Positions 35,401 through 41,696 of a stretch of 64,000 bases of DNA are shown here, one piece after another. Each line of letters starts with the position of its first letter. Positions within the stretch are counted from its first letter, which is position 1. The notes below the pieces were generated by a model. It worked only from the letters and a program-made list of their open reading frames with translations. It was not told where the DNA came from and made no database searches. A program made the position numbers and the translations under genes. The stretch covers positions 344,424 through 408,423 of the forward strand of contig NZ_LMGZ01000001.1 of NCBI RefSeq assembly GCF_001427605.1, given 5' to 3'. The stretch is from Devosia sp. Root635. GTDB taxonomy: Bacteria > Pseudomonadota > Alphaproteobacteria > Rhizobiales > Devosiaceae.

Positions 35401-36884
35401 GCAAGAGGCTTGGCCTCCCCTCCCCCTTGAGGGGAGGGGTCGGGGGTGGGGGTGGTGCCGTGGTTCACTGATGGACCCCCTCCCTCGGTCCCTCCCCTCA
35501 AGGGGGAGGGAGGCGATGGAGCGACGTTGAGGGTGTAACCCGCCCTTGCCAGTTCCATCAGTATCCGCACCGTGGATTCCGGGGCGTCGTAGCCGACGCC
35601 GTTGGCGAGGCGGCCGTCGCGGATGGGGTAGTTGGCGAGGACGATGGCCACCTTGCGGTCGGCGCGGGGGGTGGTGCGGAGGCGGGACCAGTTTTTGGCC
35701 AGGGTCACGGCGCGGGTGATGCCGGAGGGGTCGGGGGTGTAGGCGGTGAGGGGGACCTGGCAGCGGGTGTGCCAGACGGCGTCGGCCTTGTGGCCGATGA
35801 TGAGGCCGGCGAGGCGCCCGTCGACTTCGGGCATGACGAGGAACATCGCCATGTCCTTGGAAGAAAGGCCCTGGCTGTCGGCCAGCCATTGCGCTTCGGA
35901 GCGGCCGGACTGGATGAGCTGGATGACCGGGGCGTCGGTGGTGGAAAAGGGGTTGGCCTTGTCGTCGAGGCTGTCGAGACCGAGGGCGAAGCCGGTGAGG
36001 TTGAGAATGGCCGAAGGCGGGAAGGCCGCGAGGGCGTTCTGCACGAAGCGGGCGCAGGGGGCTTCCTTGAGCGAGGAGACCAGCAGCGGGACCGGGGCGA
36101 GGTTTTGGGATTCTAGCTCGGCGATGAGGGCGGCGATGGTGGCCGTGCCGGCGCCTTCGAGGGCGGCGCGGTAGAAGAGGATGGGGATGTATTGGAGTGC
36201 CCGACCTCGTGGTTCGACGGGCTCACCATGAGGTCTTTGATGGAGCGCGCGCAGGCCGGGCTCGTCGGTCATGCCTGTGGTTGGGTGCCAGAGGCCGAAG
36301 CGGGCGAAGGGTTGGGGTAATGTCCGAAGGACCCCCTCCCCAGCTTCGCTACGACCCGTTGGGTCGAGCTGCGCTACCCTCCCCTCAGGGGGGAGGGTGG
36401 GTACAGCGGCGAGTTCTCGGAAGGCAGTGAGAATCGTATCGGCGTTATCCGGACCGCCTGCGGTGAAGAGGCTGTGGAGCCTTGTCCAGTCATCGGGGTG
36501 GATGGTGGAGCGGGATTGCAGGATGGGGTCGGGGTTGGCGTCGCCGGGGAGCAGGGCGAGCGGAATCTTCCTGTTGGCGCAGAGGGCGGTGAGTTCGTCG
36601 ACGCCGTATTGGAAATAGGCGGCGCCGCCGATGAGGCGGAGAGTGACGAGGCGCGCATGGGCCACCGTCTTTTCGAGCCAGAGATCGACAGAGAGATTGT
36701 TGGAGAGGCGCAGCGTATTGGCGAGACGGAGTTCATCCTCCCCTGCCCGGTCGGCGGCGCCGGCCAGCATGGCCAGTTCGCTATCGGCCGACGAGGCAAA
36801 GACCAGCGCCCCGGGGCGCTGGTTGAGATCGATGGCCTCGCCTTCCTGCTGGATGGCGCCGGCCTGGGCGGAGAGGAGGTGCAT
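32439..36884 (-). CDS. cobN: Cobaltochelatase CobN subunit with in-frame repeats and an embedded DUF559 nuclease domain
   Basis: A 1481-residue large subunit of the ATP-dependent aerobic cobalt chelatase (CobNST), about 200 residues longer than usual. The core is intact: IHNGKHGTLEWLPGK, FYSVDSRAVPTPSAWELG and GTANMRTGGDDIAQAL are present. The start at 36884 follows GGAGGAAA and begins MHLLSAQAG; upstream codons are repeat DNA. Extra segments, all in frame, are a class B repeat (about residues 161-185), a class A-like remnant (216-230), a repeat-flanked DUF559 domain (454-637) and a 38-codon palindromic element (967-1004). CobS and CobT are not in the window. Confidence 0.95.
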   Translation of the reverse strand: MHLLSAQAGAIQQEGEAIDLNQRPGALVFASSADSELAMLAGAADRAGEDELRLANTLRLSNNLSVDLWLEKTVAHARLVTLRLIGGAAYFQYGVDELTALCANRKIPLALLPGDANPDPILQSRSTIHPDDWTRLHSLFTAGGPDNADTILTAFRELAAVPTLPPEGRVAQLDPTGRSEAGEGVLRTLPQPFARFGLWHPTTGMTDEPGLRALHQRPHGEPVEPRGRALQYIPILFYRAALEGAGTATIAALIAELESQNLAPVPLLVSSLKEAPCARFVQNALAAFPPSAILNLTGFALGLDSLDDKANPFSTTDAPVIQLIQSGRSEAQWLADSQGLSSKDMAMFLVMPEVDGRLAGLIIGHKADAVWHTRCQVPLTAYTPDPSGITRAVTLAKNWSRLRTTPRADRKVAIVLANYPIRDGRLANGVGYDAPESTVRILMELARAGYTLNVAPSPPSPLRGGTEGGGPSVNHGTTPTPDPSPQGGGEAKPLAFSNARREHSKSISNARRLRGGQTVPERVLWPLLRTFAERGVKFRRQVPLGKYIADFASHHPKLVIELDGDSHFSDDGIRRDLERTHYLASIGYKVLRFTNSDISTNQDGIWQTITATLDELSAPSPPSPLRGGTEGGGPSVSTLTAAALIAALQSGPTNANPMRGTSPATLTLARYLELFATLPAQIRTEVTARWGHPATDPFVRERTFHLPALISGNIAILLQPARGYHLDETASYHDPALVPPHAYLAAYLWLRHDFGAHALIHNGKHGTLEWLPGKAAALDEASYPDALWGQLPHLYPFIVNDPGEGTQAKRRTGAVIIDHLVPPLTRAETYGPLKDLEALLDEYYAASGMDRRRLADLRRRILDFVSDTRLDRDIGLPEDETQALIKIDNFLCDLKEAQIRDGLHIFGQSPEGNLERDLAVALARVPRGDGAGEASLIRALADDLKLGFDPLTAKLGAPWTGPTTIPQSSSLPLEGRAGEGVVQWTSDGPPPSIPPLKGEARTTAESGANLRTIGDVVEHLESLAAALVEGTLDLPPDWAATASVLATVQSTIRPRLAASGPAEIAGLIAGLDGKFIAPGPSGAPSRGRLDVLPTGRNFYSVDSRAVPTPSAWELGKKSAESLVLRHLQDHGHHLRAVALSVWGTANMRTGGDDIAQALALIGARPTWDPGSLRVSGYEIIPLAKLGRPRVDVTMRISGFFRDAFPAQIALFDRAIRAIGALDEPADDNPIAATMRADALGLIASGQDEAAAGHRIFGSQPGTYGAGLNAMVDSGTWSTKADLANRALDWGQYAYGAKHAGTPQRDRFAARLSEIDAVIHNQDNREHDLLDSDNYYQFEGGLSAAAESLTGAKPAAYHNDHSRPERPLIRTLDEEISHVMRSRVVNPKWIAGMQRHGYRGAFEIIATVDFMFAFAATTGAVRTHHFDLAFEAFVEDDATRDWLKSANAHGFAELIAKFNEARQRGLWVPRSNSAYAYLEEAK
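33874..33987. repeat. In-frame palindromic element inside cobN (114 bp, 10-bp terminal repeats)
   Basis: The element starts GCAGTCGTCC (33874-33883) and ends with the exact complement GGACGACTGC (33978-33987). Between them lie two class B hairpins. It is 114 bp, 38 codons, has no stop in the cobN frame, and is translated as a Pro/Gly-rich insert. Confidence 0.9.
34978..35033. repeat. Direct repeat, left copy, flanking the DUF559 segment in cobN
   Basis: It reads CTGATGGACCTCCTCCCTCG through a CCCTCCCCTCAAAGGGGAGGG hairpin to GATGGAGC. The near-identical right copy is exactly 489 bases further on (35467-35522). Translated, both give the same Ser-Pro-Pro-Ser to Gly-Pro-Ser-Val stretch. Confidence 0.92.
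35034..35413 (-). other. DUF559 (Vsr-like) endonuclease domain embedded in CobN
   Basis: About 125 codons inside cobN encode a DUF559 domain, a family with a PD-(D/E)XK/Vsr-like nuclease fold usually found as free-standing proteins of about 120 residues. The segment has PERVLWPLLRTF, GVKFRRQVPLGKYIADFASH and KLVIELDGDSHF, so the catalytic Asp (in IADF), Glu (in VIEL) and DGDSH residues are kept. DRHxR-type decay is not seen, no stop interrupts it, and it has no in-frame start codon of its own. It is therefore made only as part of CobN unless cleaved or initiated unusually. Confidence 0.9.
35414..35453. repeat. Class B hairpin at the N-terminal edge of the DUF559 segment
   Basis: A further CCCTCCCCCTTGAGGGGAGGG hairpin lies between the right direct repeat and the DUF559 coding sequence. 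It gives the PTPDPSPQGGGE peptide in CobN, so the right flank has two repeats and the left flank one. Confidence 0.85.
35467..35522. repeat. Direct repeat, right copy, flanking the DUF559 segment in cobN
   Basis: It reads CTGATGGACCCCCTCCCTCG through a CCCTCCCCTCAAGGGGGAGGG hairpin to GATGGAGC. It differs from the left copy (34978-35033) at only two visible positions and is in the same orientation. Confidence 0.92.
36197..36235. repeat. Class A-like remnant inside cobN
   Basis: The stretch TGCCCGACCTCGTGGTTCGA followed by GGGCTCACCATGAGG is related to the class A arm and forms a hairpin of CCTC-TGGT with ACCA-GAGG. In CobN it is read as a HGEPVEPRGR peptide between otherwise continuous family sequence. 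Confidence 0.75.
36331..36402. repeat. In-frame class B repeat inside cobN
   Basis: It runs from ACCCCCTCCCCAGCTTCGC to CCCTCAGGGGGGAGGGTGGG with a central GACCCGTTGGGTC hairpin. It resembles the right half of the intergenic element at 28188-28333, adds about 25 residues to CobN and is free of stops in that frame. Confidence 0.85.
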
Positions 36885-36910
36885 CACCGATTTCCTCCGC
36901 GGGAACCGAA

Positions 36911-37023
36911 CGACCCCCTCCCCGGCCCTCCCCTCAAGGGGGAGGGAGGGATAGCGTCGATGGCGCAGAGTTTGCGGCTCCATTGCTTCCCTCCCCTCAG
37001 AGGGGAGGGATCGAGGTAGGGGG
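36911..37023. repeat. Class B repeat pair between cobW and cobN
   Basis: Two hairpins, CCCCTCCCCGGCCCTCCCC at its start and CTCCCCTCAGAGGGGAGGGA near 36989, occupy the gap between the cobW stop and the cobN ribosome-binding site. They are read through if translation were started upstream of 36884, which is why longer start predictions for cobN should be rejected. Confidence 0.8.
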
Positions 37024-37056
37024 GCGAGGAGGTGAGCACCCTTGTGCGGTTCATCC

Positions 37057-38112
37057 CTAAGCGGCGACCTTGGCCGCTCTCTGCAGGCTCTGCGTTATCG
37101 CCGCGCGGTCGACCGGCTGTTCTCCGATGACGACGAGGGCCGTGTCGCGGATTTCGCCGTCTTTCCAGGGGCGGTCGAAATAGGCGGTGACGCGGGGGCC
37201 GACGGCCTGGATGGCGAGGCGTGCGGCGGCGCCGGGGATGGCGGCAAAGCCCTTGAGGCGCAGAACGTCGTGGTCGCGGATGGTCTGTTCGATCACAGCG
37301 AGGAGGTCGTCCTTGCTGCCGATAGCTGGCAGGCGCAGCGAGAAGCTGTCGAAATCGTCGTGCTCGTGGGTCTGGTCGCCGTGCTCCAGCTCATGGTGGC
37401 TGGGGCGGTTGGCGATGTCGTCTTCGCTGCCCATACCCATGCCGAGCAAAGCGGCGATATCGACATGGCCGTTGCGGGCGCGGATGAGACCGACGCCGGG
37501 GCGCATTTCGGCGCGCAGATTGGCCTCCACCTTATCGAGGGTCGCGTCATCGACGAGATCGGCCTTGTTGACGACGACCAGGTCGGCCACGGAGAGCTGA
37601 TCCTCGAACAGTTCGCCGAGGGGCGTTTCGTGGTCGAGCATTTCGTCCTGGCGGCGCTGGGCGTCGACCGCGGCTTCGTCGCTGGCGAAACGGCCTTCGG
37701 CGAGGGCCGAGGCGTCGGCGACGGTGACGACGCCGTCAATGGTGACCTGGGCCTTGATCTCGGGCCAGTTGAAGGCGCGGATCAGCGGCTGGGGCAGCGC
37801 GAGGCCCGAGGTTTCGATGACGATGTGATCGAACTTTTCCGGGCGGGCGAGCAGAGCCTGCATGGTGGGGATGAATTCATCGGCCACGGTGCAGCAGATG
37901 CAGCCATTGGAGAGTTCGACCATGTCCTCTTCGCGGCAGGTTTCGTCGCCGCAGCCGGCGAGAATGTCCTTGTCGACGCCCAGATCACCGAATTCGTTGA
38001 TGATGAGCGCGATGCGCTTGCCCTTGGGGGCGTGCGCCAAGAGGTGACGCACGAGGGTTGTCTTGCCGGCGCCGAGGAAGCCGGTGATGACTGTCGTCGG
38101 GATCTTGGTCAT
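37057..38112 (-). CDS. cobW: CobW family metal-chaperone GTPase
   Basis: A 351-residue COG0523 GTPase. The P-loop is GFLGAGKTT at 11-19, the metal-binding NGCICCTV (CxCC) near 69-76, and NKADLV the guanine-recognition motif. A histidine-rich linker, HHELEHGDQTHEHDD, lies around residues 239-253. In this operon between cbtA and cobN it is expected to deliver cobalt for the chelatase. Its ATG overlaps the cbtA stop by four bases. Confidence 0.93.
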   Translation of the reverse strand: MTKIPTTVITGFLGAGKTTLVRHLLAHAPKGKRIALIINEFGDLGVDKDILAGCGDETCREEDMVELSNGCICCTVADEFIPTMQALLARPEKFDHIVIETSGLALPQPLIRAFNWPEIKAQVTIDGVVTVADASALAEGRFASDEAAVDAQRRQDEMLDHETPLGELFEDQLSVADLVVVNKADLVDDATLDKVEANLRAEMRPGVGLIRARNGHVDIAALLGMGMGSEDDIANRPSHHELEHGDQTHEHDDFDSFSLRLPAIGSKDDLLAVIEQTIRDHDVLRLKGFAAIPGAAARLAIQAVGPRVTAYFDRPWKDGEIRDTALVVIGEQPVDRAAITQSLQRAAKVAA

Positions 38113-38873
38113 GCGGGCACCCCGTTGGGAACGCTGTTGCGGGCGGCAAAGACGTCGTTGAGCTTGCCGAAGACCACGCCGAGCACCAGCCAGAACACCA
38201 GCGCGGTGCCCAGGGTGATGGCGGCGAATTCAGTGGCGAGATGGGCCGGGACGGCGCTCGGCTCATCGGGCGCCACCGGGGCGCCGATGATATGCGGGGC
38301 GGCGACCAGCGCGATGGCGACGGCAAAGGCCCAGCCGGCGCGGGTCTTGGCCAGCAGCAGGCAGGCGGCACCGGTGGCCAGCGCCGTGCCGACCCACCAG
38401 ACCTGGCGGGCGCCGAGATCGGCGGCCGGCATGCCGGGCAGCTCAGGCGCCAGGCCATAGGCCGGAGCCAGCGAGAAGGTGACGAAGCCGGCAATGCCCC
38501 AGAGGAAGCCATTGGCGAAGGTGATGGGCAGGCCCGCGAACATCGAGACAGCGCCGATGACCAGCGCGAAACCGGCGGCGGCGAGGACGGTGGCAAGCGT
38601 CGTATAGGCGGTGCGCTCGAAGCCGTCTGCCGGAGCCCATTCTTCGGGCTCGGCCTCGGTGGCGGCGACGGCGTCGTGCGTGTGCTCGGGCGTGCCGGCG
38701 GCGTGTTCGTGATCGGCTGCAACGGCTTCGGCGCCGTGGCTATGGCCGCCTTCACCCTCGAAGGTCTCGGCGTGGAGAATCAGCGGGGTGACGCGGAAAT
38801 GCTGGAGGCCAGCCGTGATGAGGCCAGCACAAAGGGCTGCGAGAAGCGCAGCGGCAAACAGATTGCGGATCAT
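38109..38873 (-). CDS. cbtA: CbtA family cobalt transporter subunit
   Basis: A 254-residue membrane protein of the CbtA family, predicted to take up cobalt together with CbtB. It begins with a hydrophobic segment and then has a histidine-rich stretch (EGEGGHSHGAEAVAADHEH and PEHTHDA, about residues 40-69) that could bind metal outside the membrane. Five or so further hydrophobic segments follow, including GFVTFSLAPAYGLAPELPG. It overlaps cobW by four bases and follows cbtB by 24. Confidence 0.9.
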   Translation of the reverse strand: MIRNLFAAALLAALCAGLITAGLQHFRVTPLILHAETFEGEGGHSHGAEAVAADHEHAAGTPEHTHDAVAATEAEPEEWAPADGFERTAYTTLATVLAAAGFALVIGAVSMFAGLPITFANGFLWGIAGFVTFSLAPAYGLAPELPGMPAADLGARQVWWVGTALATGAACLLLAKTRAGWAFAVAIALVAAPHIIGAPVAPDEPSAVPAHLATEFAAITLGTALVFWLVLGVVFGKLNDVFAARNSVPNGVPA

Positions 38874-38897
38874 TTTCGATTTTCCCTGATGCCTGCC

Positions 38898-39080
38898 TTA
38901 GTGGCAGGGGAAGCCCATGGCGTGACGGGTGTCGTGGGCGCCGTTATGCAGGCGGAAATCGCCGGCAAAGCCGGTGCCGACCAGAAGGGTCAGCCCGAGC
39001 AGAAGCGCCAGCGAACCGGCAATGATACGCTGGGAAATCGAGAGAGACTGGAGGCCAGTCGAGGTGGTCGTCGTATTCAT
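38898..39080 (-). CDS. cbtB: CbtB small membrane protein
   Basis: A 60-residue single-span membrane protein of the CbtB family. It has a hydrophobic segment from ISQRIIAGSLALLLGLTLLV (about 15-34), a HNGAHDTRH histidine region and the conserved C-terminal GFPCH. The start at 39080 follows GGAGGGTG. The longer open frame upstream is the riboswitch region. It is the first gene of the cbtB-cbtA-cobW-cobN-cobO operon. Confidence 0.92.
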   Translation of the reverse strand: MNTTTTSTGLQSLSISQRIIAGSLALLLGLTLLVGTGFAGDFRLHNGAHDTRHAMGFPCH

Positions 39081-39187
39081 GTGGCACCCTCCGTGCACGA
39101 ATAGAATGGGCTCTTCGCCCGGCTGTTCAGTGGGTCGCATTTCGAACCGCAAAAGTGGGAGCCACTTTTGCTGAAATACTCCCAAGG

Positions 39188-39345
39188 GTGCCGGCAGGTC
39201 TCCTGGCTCGCGGTGGAGATAGCGCCCTCGCCTTCCCGATCCGAGGATCAGTGGCCTGTGAGAGCGCGCACCGCTTACAGTTGCGGGGGCAGCCACGGTT
39301 TTGCGCCCTGATGGGTACGTCGCACCGTGTTCCCTTTTGATCCCC
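39188..39345 (-). ncRNA. Cobalamin riboswitch
   Basis: Read on the minus strand, this contains the conserved cobalamin aptamer blocks in order: AAAAGGGAACACGGTG at the 5' side, GTGGCTGCCCCCGCAACTGT in the core, CCACTGATCCTCGGATCGGG, and GAGCCAGGAGACCTGCCGGC at the 3' side. It lies about 108 bases before cbtB, so adenosylcobalamin should lower expression of the whole cbtB-cbtA-cobW-cobN-cobO operon. Between it and cbtB, 39081-39187, no intrinsic terminator is obvious, so control is probably at translation of cbtB. Confidence 0.95.
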
Positions 39346-39452
39346 TTGCCGCAGCGGACGCGGGGAACCAACACGGCAACTGGTGTGCCACCAAAATGGC
39401 GGCGGCGCAACGCCGACTCGCGCTAGACAGCGGAGACAAGGAGATTGCCACC

Positions 39453-39707
39453 ATGAAGCCGATCAAGTTCACCCGAGAGGAAACCAAGGCCATCGTCGGG
39501 GAAATCCAGGACTATTTCCGCGACGAGCTGGATCAGCAGATCGGCGCCATTCCGGCGGAAATGCTGATGATGTTCTTCGTCGACAAGATGGGCGCCTATT
39601 TTTACAACCGCGGGCTCTATGACGCGCAGGGGCTGATCCGCGAGCGCATGGACAGCCTTACCGACGAGATTTTCGGGCTGGAGCAGCCGACGAAGCATCT
39701 GCGCTGA
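39453..39707 (+). CDS. DUF2164 family protein
   Basis: An 84-residue soluble protein matching DUF2164, with the opening IKFTREETKAIVGEIQDYF and the later MMFFVDKMGAYFYNRGLYDAQ. The ATG at 39453 follows AAGGAG nine bases away. It is divergent from the riboswitch-controlled operon, and the upstream open extension overlaps the riboswitch on the other strand. Function unknown. Confidence 0.85.
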   Translation: MKPIKFTREETKAIVGEIQDYFRDELDQQIGAIPAEMLMMFFVDKMGAYFYNRGLYDAQGLIRERMDSLTDEIFGLEQPTKHLR

Positions 39708-39786
39708 AATCCCGCTTCCGCGAAAGCCCGGCGACCGGTAAAAGGCGCGGCCGGGATGGACCGGTTTTCCGTTTTCGGAGGAAGCC

Positions 39787-40143
39787 TTGGGCTTCAATGT
39801 CGCTACGCTGGCGCCCATCGGGCTGCTGATCGCGTCCAATGTCTTCATGACTTTTGCCTGGTATGGGCACCTGAAATTTCCCGGCGCGGCGCTGTGGGCG
39901 GCGGTGCTGATAAGCTGGGGCATCGCCTTTTTCGAATACTGGCTGGCCGTACCGGCCAACCGCATCGGCTATGGCACCTTTTCGGGCGCCGAGCTCAAGA
40001 CCATCCAGGAAGTGATCTCGCTCTCGGTCTTCGTGCTGTTCGCGGTGTTCTACCTGGGCGAGAAATTCACCTGGAACCACGGCATCGGCTTCGCCATGAT
40101 CGCGCTGGGGGCGTTTTTTATATTCAAGGGGCCGATCAAGTAG
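39787..40143 (+). CDS. DMT-family small membrane protein (DUF486)
   Basis: A 118-residue protein of the DUF486 family within the drug/metabolite transporter clan. Four hydrophobic segments are visible, and it has the family block WGIAFFEYWLAVPANRIGY and the terminal GAFFIFKGPIK. The start is a TTG at 39787 with GGAGG upstream; the first ATG further in would remove the first membrane segment. Function unknown. Confidence 0.85.
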   Translation: MGFNVATLAPIGLLIASNVFMTFAWYGHLKFPGAALWAAVLISWGIAFFEYWLAVPANRIGYGTFSGAELKTIQEVISLSVFVLFAVFYLGEKFTWNHGIGFAMIALGAFFIFKGPIK

Positions 40144-40160
40144 GGGCGAGCCCGGTGCGC

Positions 40161-40271
40161 GCGGCCCACCCCCACCCTTGATCCCTCCCCACAAGGGGAG
40201 ACGATGAACACCGGCATCGCAACTTGCGCCTCCCTCCCTTGATGGGGAGGGATTGAGGGTGGGGTGGGGCC
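40161..40271. repeat. Class B inverted repeat at a convergent junction
   Basis: The left end, GGCCCACCCCCACCCTTGAT plus CCCTCCCC, mirrors the right end GGGGAGGGATTGAGGGTGGG plus GTGGGGCC. It lies between the DUF486 gene and the convergent aztD gene and could serve as a two-way terminator. Confidence 0.85.
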
Positions 40272-40294
40272 GCAGGCTCTAAATGACTAGTCGG

Positions 40295-41485
40295 CTAGTG
40301 CACCGTCCCGGACCCACCCACGGCCACGATATTGTACGGCGCGCCGGCGACCGGGATGCTCCGCGTTTCGGTGAAGCTGGCGATATCGACCAGATGCACG
40401 GCGCCGGCATTGGGATCGGTCACCGCCACGACGTCACCGGCCACGGCGATGCGCGGGCGCGGCAGGCTCCATTCGCCATCCATGGAATAGGGCTCTGTGA
40501 CGGCGAGGGACTGGATGATCTCGCCCTTGAGCACGTCGATCTGGCGCAGCTGGCCGTCTTCGGTGAATACATAGGCGAATTTCGGCCGCACGGGATCAGC
40601 GGCGAAATGGACGCGGCGGGTGGGCAGGTCGATGAGGCGGAAGGGATTTTCGGCCGAGGGATCGATGGTCACCAATTTGTCGGCGCCGTAATTGCCGAGG
40701 AAATATTGGAGGCCCACGCCGCCCAGCAGTGTGGTGGACTTGCCTTCGGGCAGGCCGGCATAGGGCAGCAGGGTGATTTCCGGGGCGCCGGAGCCGGTGA
40801 CAATAAGCAGGCCCTCGGCGCAGGCGATGACCAGCACATTGCCCGACGAGGCTTCGCCATGCAGGTCCGGGCAGGCATGGAGATCGCCCACTACGGCGCC
40901 TGACGCGTCGAGCACCTTGACGCCGATGGGCAGGGCCGTGGCATCGGCCGGATTGGGGACGGAGACGATGGTGTAGTCGCCCCAGGGGACGGCGACGCCG
41001 TGATGGGGGGCGCCGCTGTCCAATTCGGCCGTGGCGAGGGTGCCGCCATCGAGCCAGTCGGCTTCGCTGACGACGCGCGTCTTGCCTTCGGCGTCGAAGA
41101 AGAGCGCGATCTTGCCGCCATGCTCGACGAAATGGACGGGCTTTTCGCCTGACATAACGGTGTCGATGGCGGCGGGATCGGTGATCTCGATGTCGCCGTG
41201 ATCGCCATGGTCGTCGAGGTGGATGCCGGAGGCGATGGCCGAGACCTGATTGCCGGCGCCCTGCACGGCATAAACGGCTTCGCCCGAATGGGTGGTGTAG
41301 AGCGAGGCGGGGCTGGCCAATGAGAAGGTGGCGAGCGTATCGCCGGTAGCCAGGTCGAGCGCAGTCACGCTGGGCTGGGCGTGATCGGCGATGAAGAGGC
41401 GCCAGGCAGAGATGTGGTCGTCGGCGAAGGTGGGAGTGGCGAGGGCGCTGGCGGCGAGGAGGGGTAGCAGGAAGCGAGCGTGCAT
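40295..41485 (-). CDS. aztD: Zinc metallochaperone AztD
   Basis: A 396-residue secreted beta-propeller-type protein with a signal peptide, MHARFLLPLLAASALATPTFA. It resembles AztD, the periplasmic chaperone that hands zinc to the AztC solute-binding protein. Likely zinc ligands lie in HLDDHGDHGDIEI near residue 110 and in HHGVAVPWGDYT. Repeated strands such as VYAVQGAGNQVSAI and VAVTDPNAGAVHLVDI fit a propeller. It is followed on the left by a convergent repeat, and lies beside znuA on the same strand. Confidence 0.82.
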   Translation of the reverse strand: MHARFLLPLLAASALATPTFADDHISAWRLFIADHAQPSVTALDLATGDTLATFSLASPASLYTTHSGEAVYAVQGAGNQVSAIASGIHLDDHGDHGDIEITDPAAIDTVMSGEKPVHFVEHGGKIALFFDAEGKTRVVSEADWLDGGTLATAELDSGAPHHGVAVPWGDYTIVSVPNPADATALPIGVKVLDASGAVVGDLHACPDLHGEASSGNVLVIACAEGLLIVTGSGAPEITLLPYAGLPEGKSTTLLGGVGLQYFLGNYGADKLVTIDPSAENPFRLIDLPTRRVHFAADPVRPKFAYVFTEDGQLRQIDVLKGEIIQSLAVTEPYSMDGEWSLPRPRIAVAGDVVAVTDPNAGAVHLVDIASFTETRSIPVAGAPYNIVAVGGSGTVH

Positions 41486-41568
41486 GACGTCTCCGATATG
41501 TTAGCACGTTACGTTTTGGATGGTGGATTTGGGGTGAGAGGGGTGGCGAAGGCGAGTCTTTGTGGGGG

Positions 41569-41685
41569 TACCCCCTCCCAACCTCCCCCTGATAGGGGGA
41601 GGAATCCGGGCGGTGGTTGGGGCGGGATGGTGCAAGGCACTCGATCTGTTCCTCCCCCTTTTCAGGGGGAGGTTAGGAGGGGGTA
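41569..41685. repeat. Class B element with 10-bp terminal inverted repeats between aztD and znuA
   Basis: The ends TACCCCCTCC (41569-41578) and GGAGGGGGTA (41676-41685) are perfect complements. Inner hairpins ACCTCCCCCTGATAGGGGGAGG and CCTCCCCCTTTTCAGGGGGAGG face each other. It separates znuA from aztD on the minus strand. Confidence 0.88.
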
Positions 41686-41696
41686 TTATTCCTTCA

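Noticed and set aside
35034..35413. DUF559 as a separate gene interrupting a broken cobN
   Set aside because: There is no stop codon in the cobN frame on either side, no in-frame start or ribosome-binding site for DUF559, and CobN motifs continue downstream.
34977..35526. The CobN insert as an intein
   Set aside because: No splice-junction residues (Cys/Ser start, His-Asn end) at the borders; the edges are palindromic repeats and the domain is DUF559, not a Hint domain.
36885..36983. Longer CobN start 33 codons upstream
   Set aside because: These codons are class B repeat DNA; the ATG at 36884 has GGAGGAAA in front and the family-typical N-terminus.
33874..37023. CRISPR-like array in the cobN region
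   Set aside because: Repeats are few, differ in length and orientation, and are separated by coding sequence rather than uniform spacers; no cas genes.
37042..38460. 472-codon plus-strand frame opposite cobW and cbtA
   Set aside because: Overlaps two certain genes and is Gly/Ala/Asp-rich without motifs.
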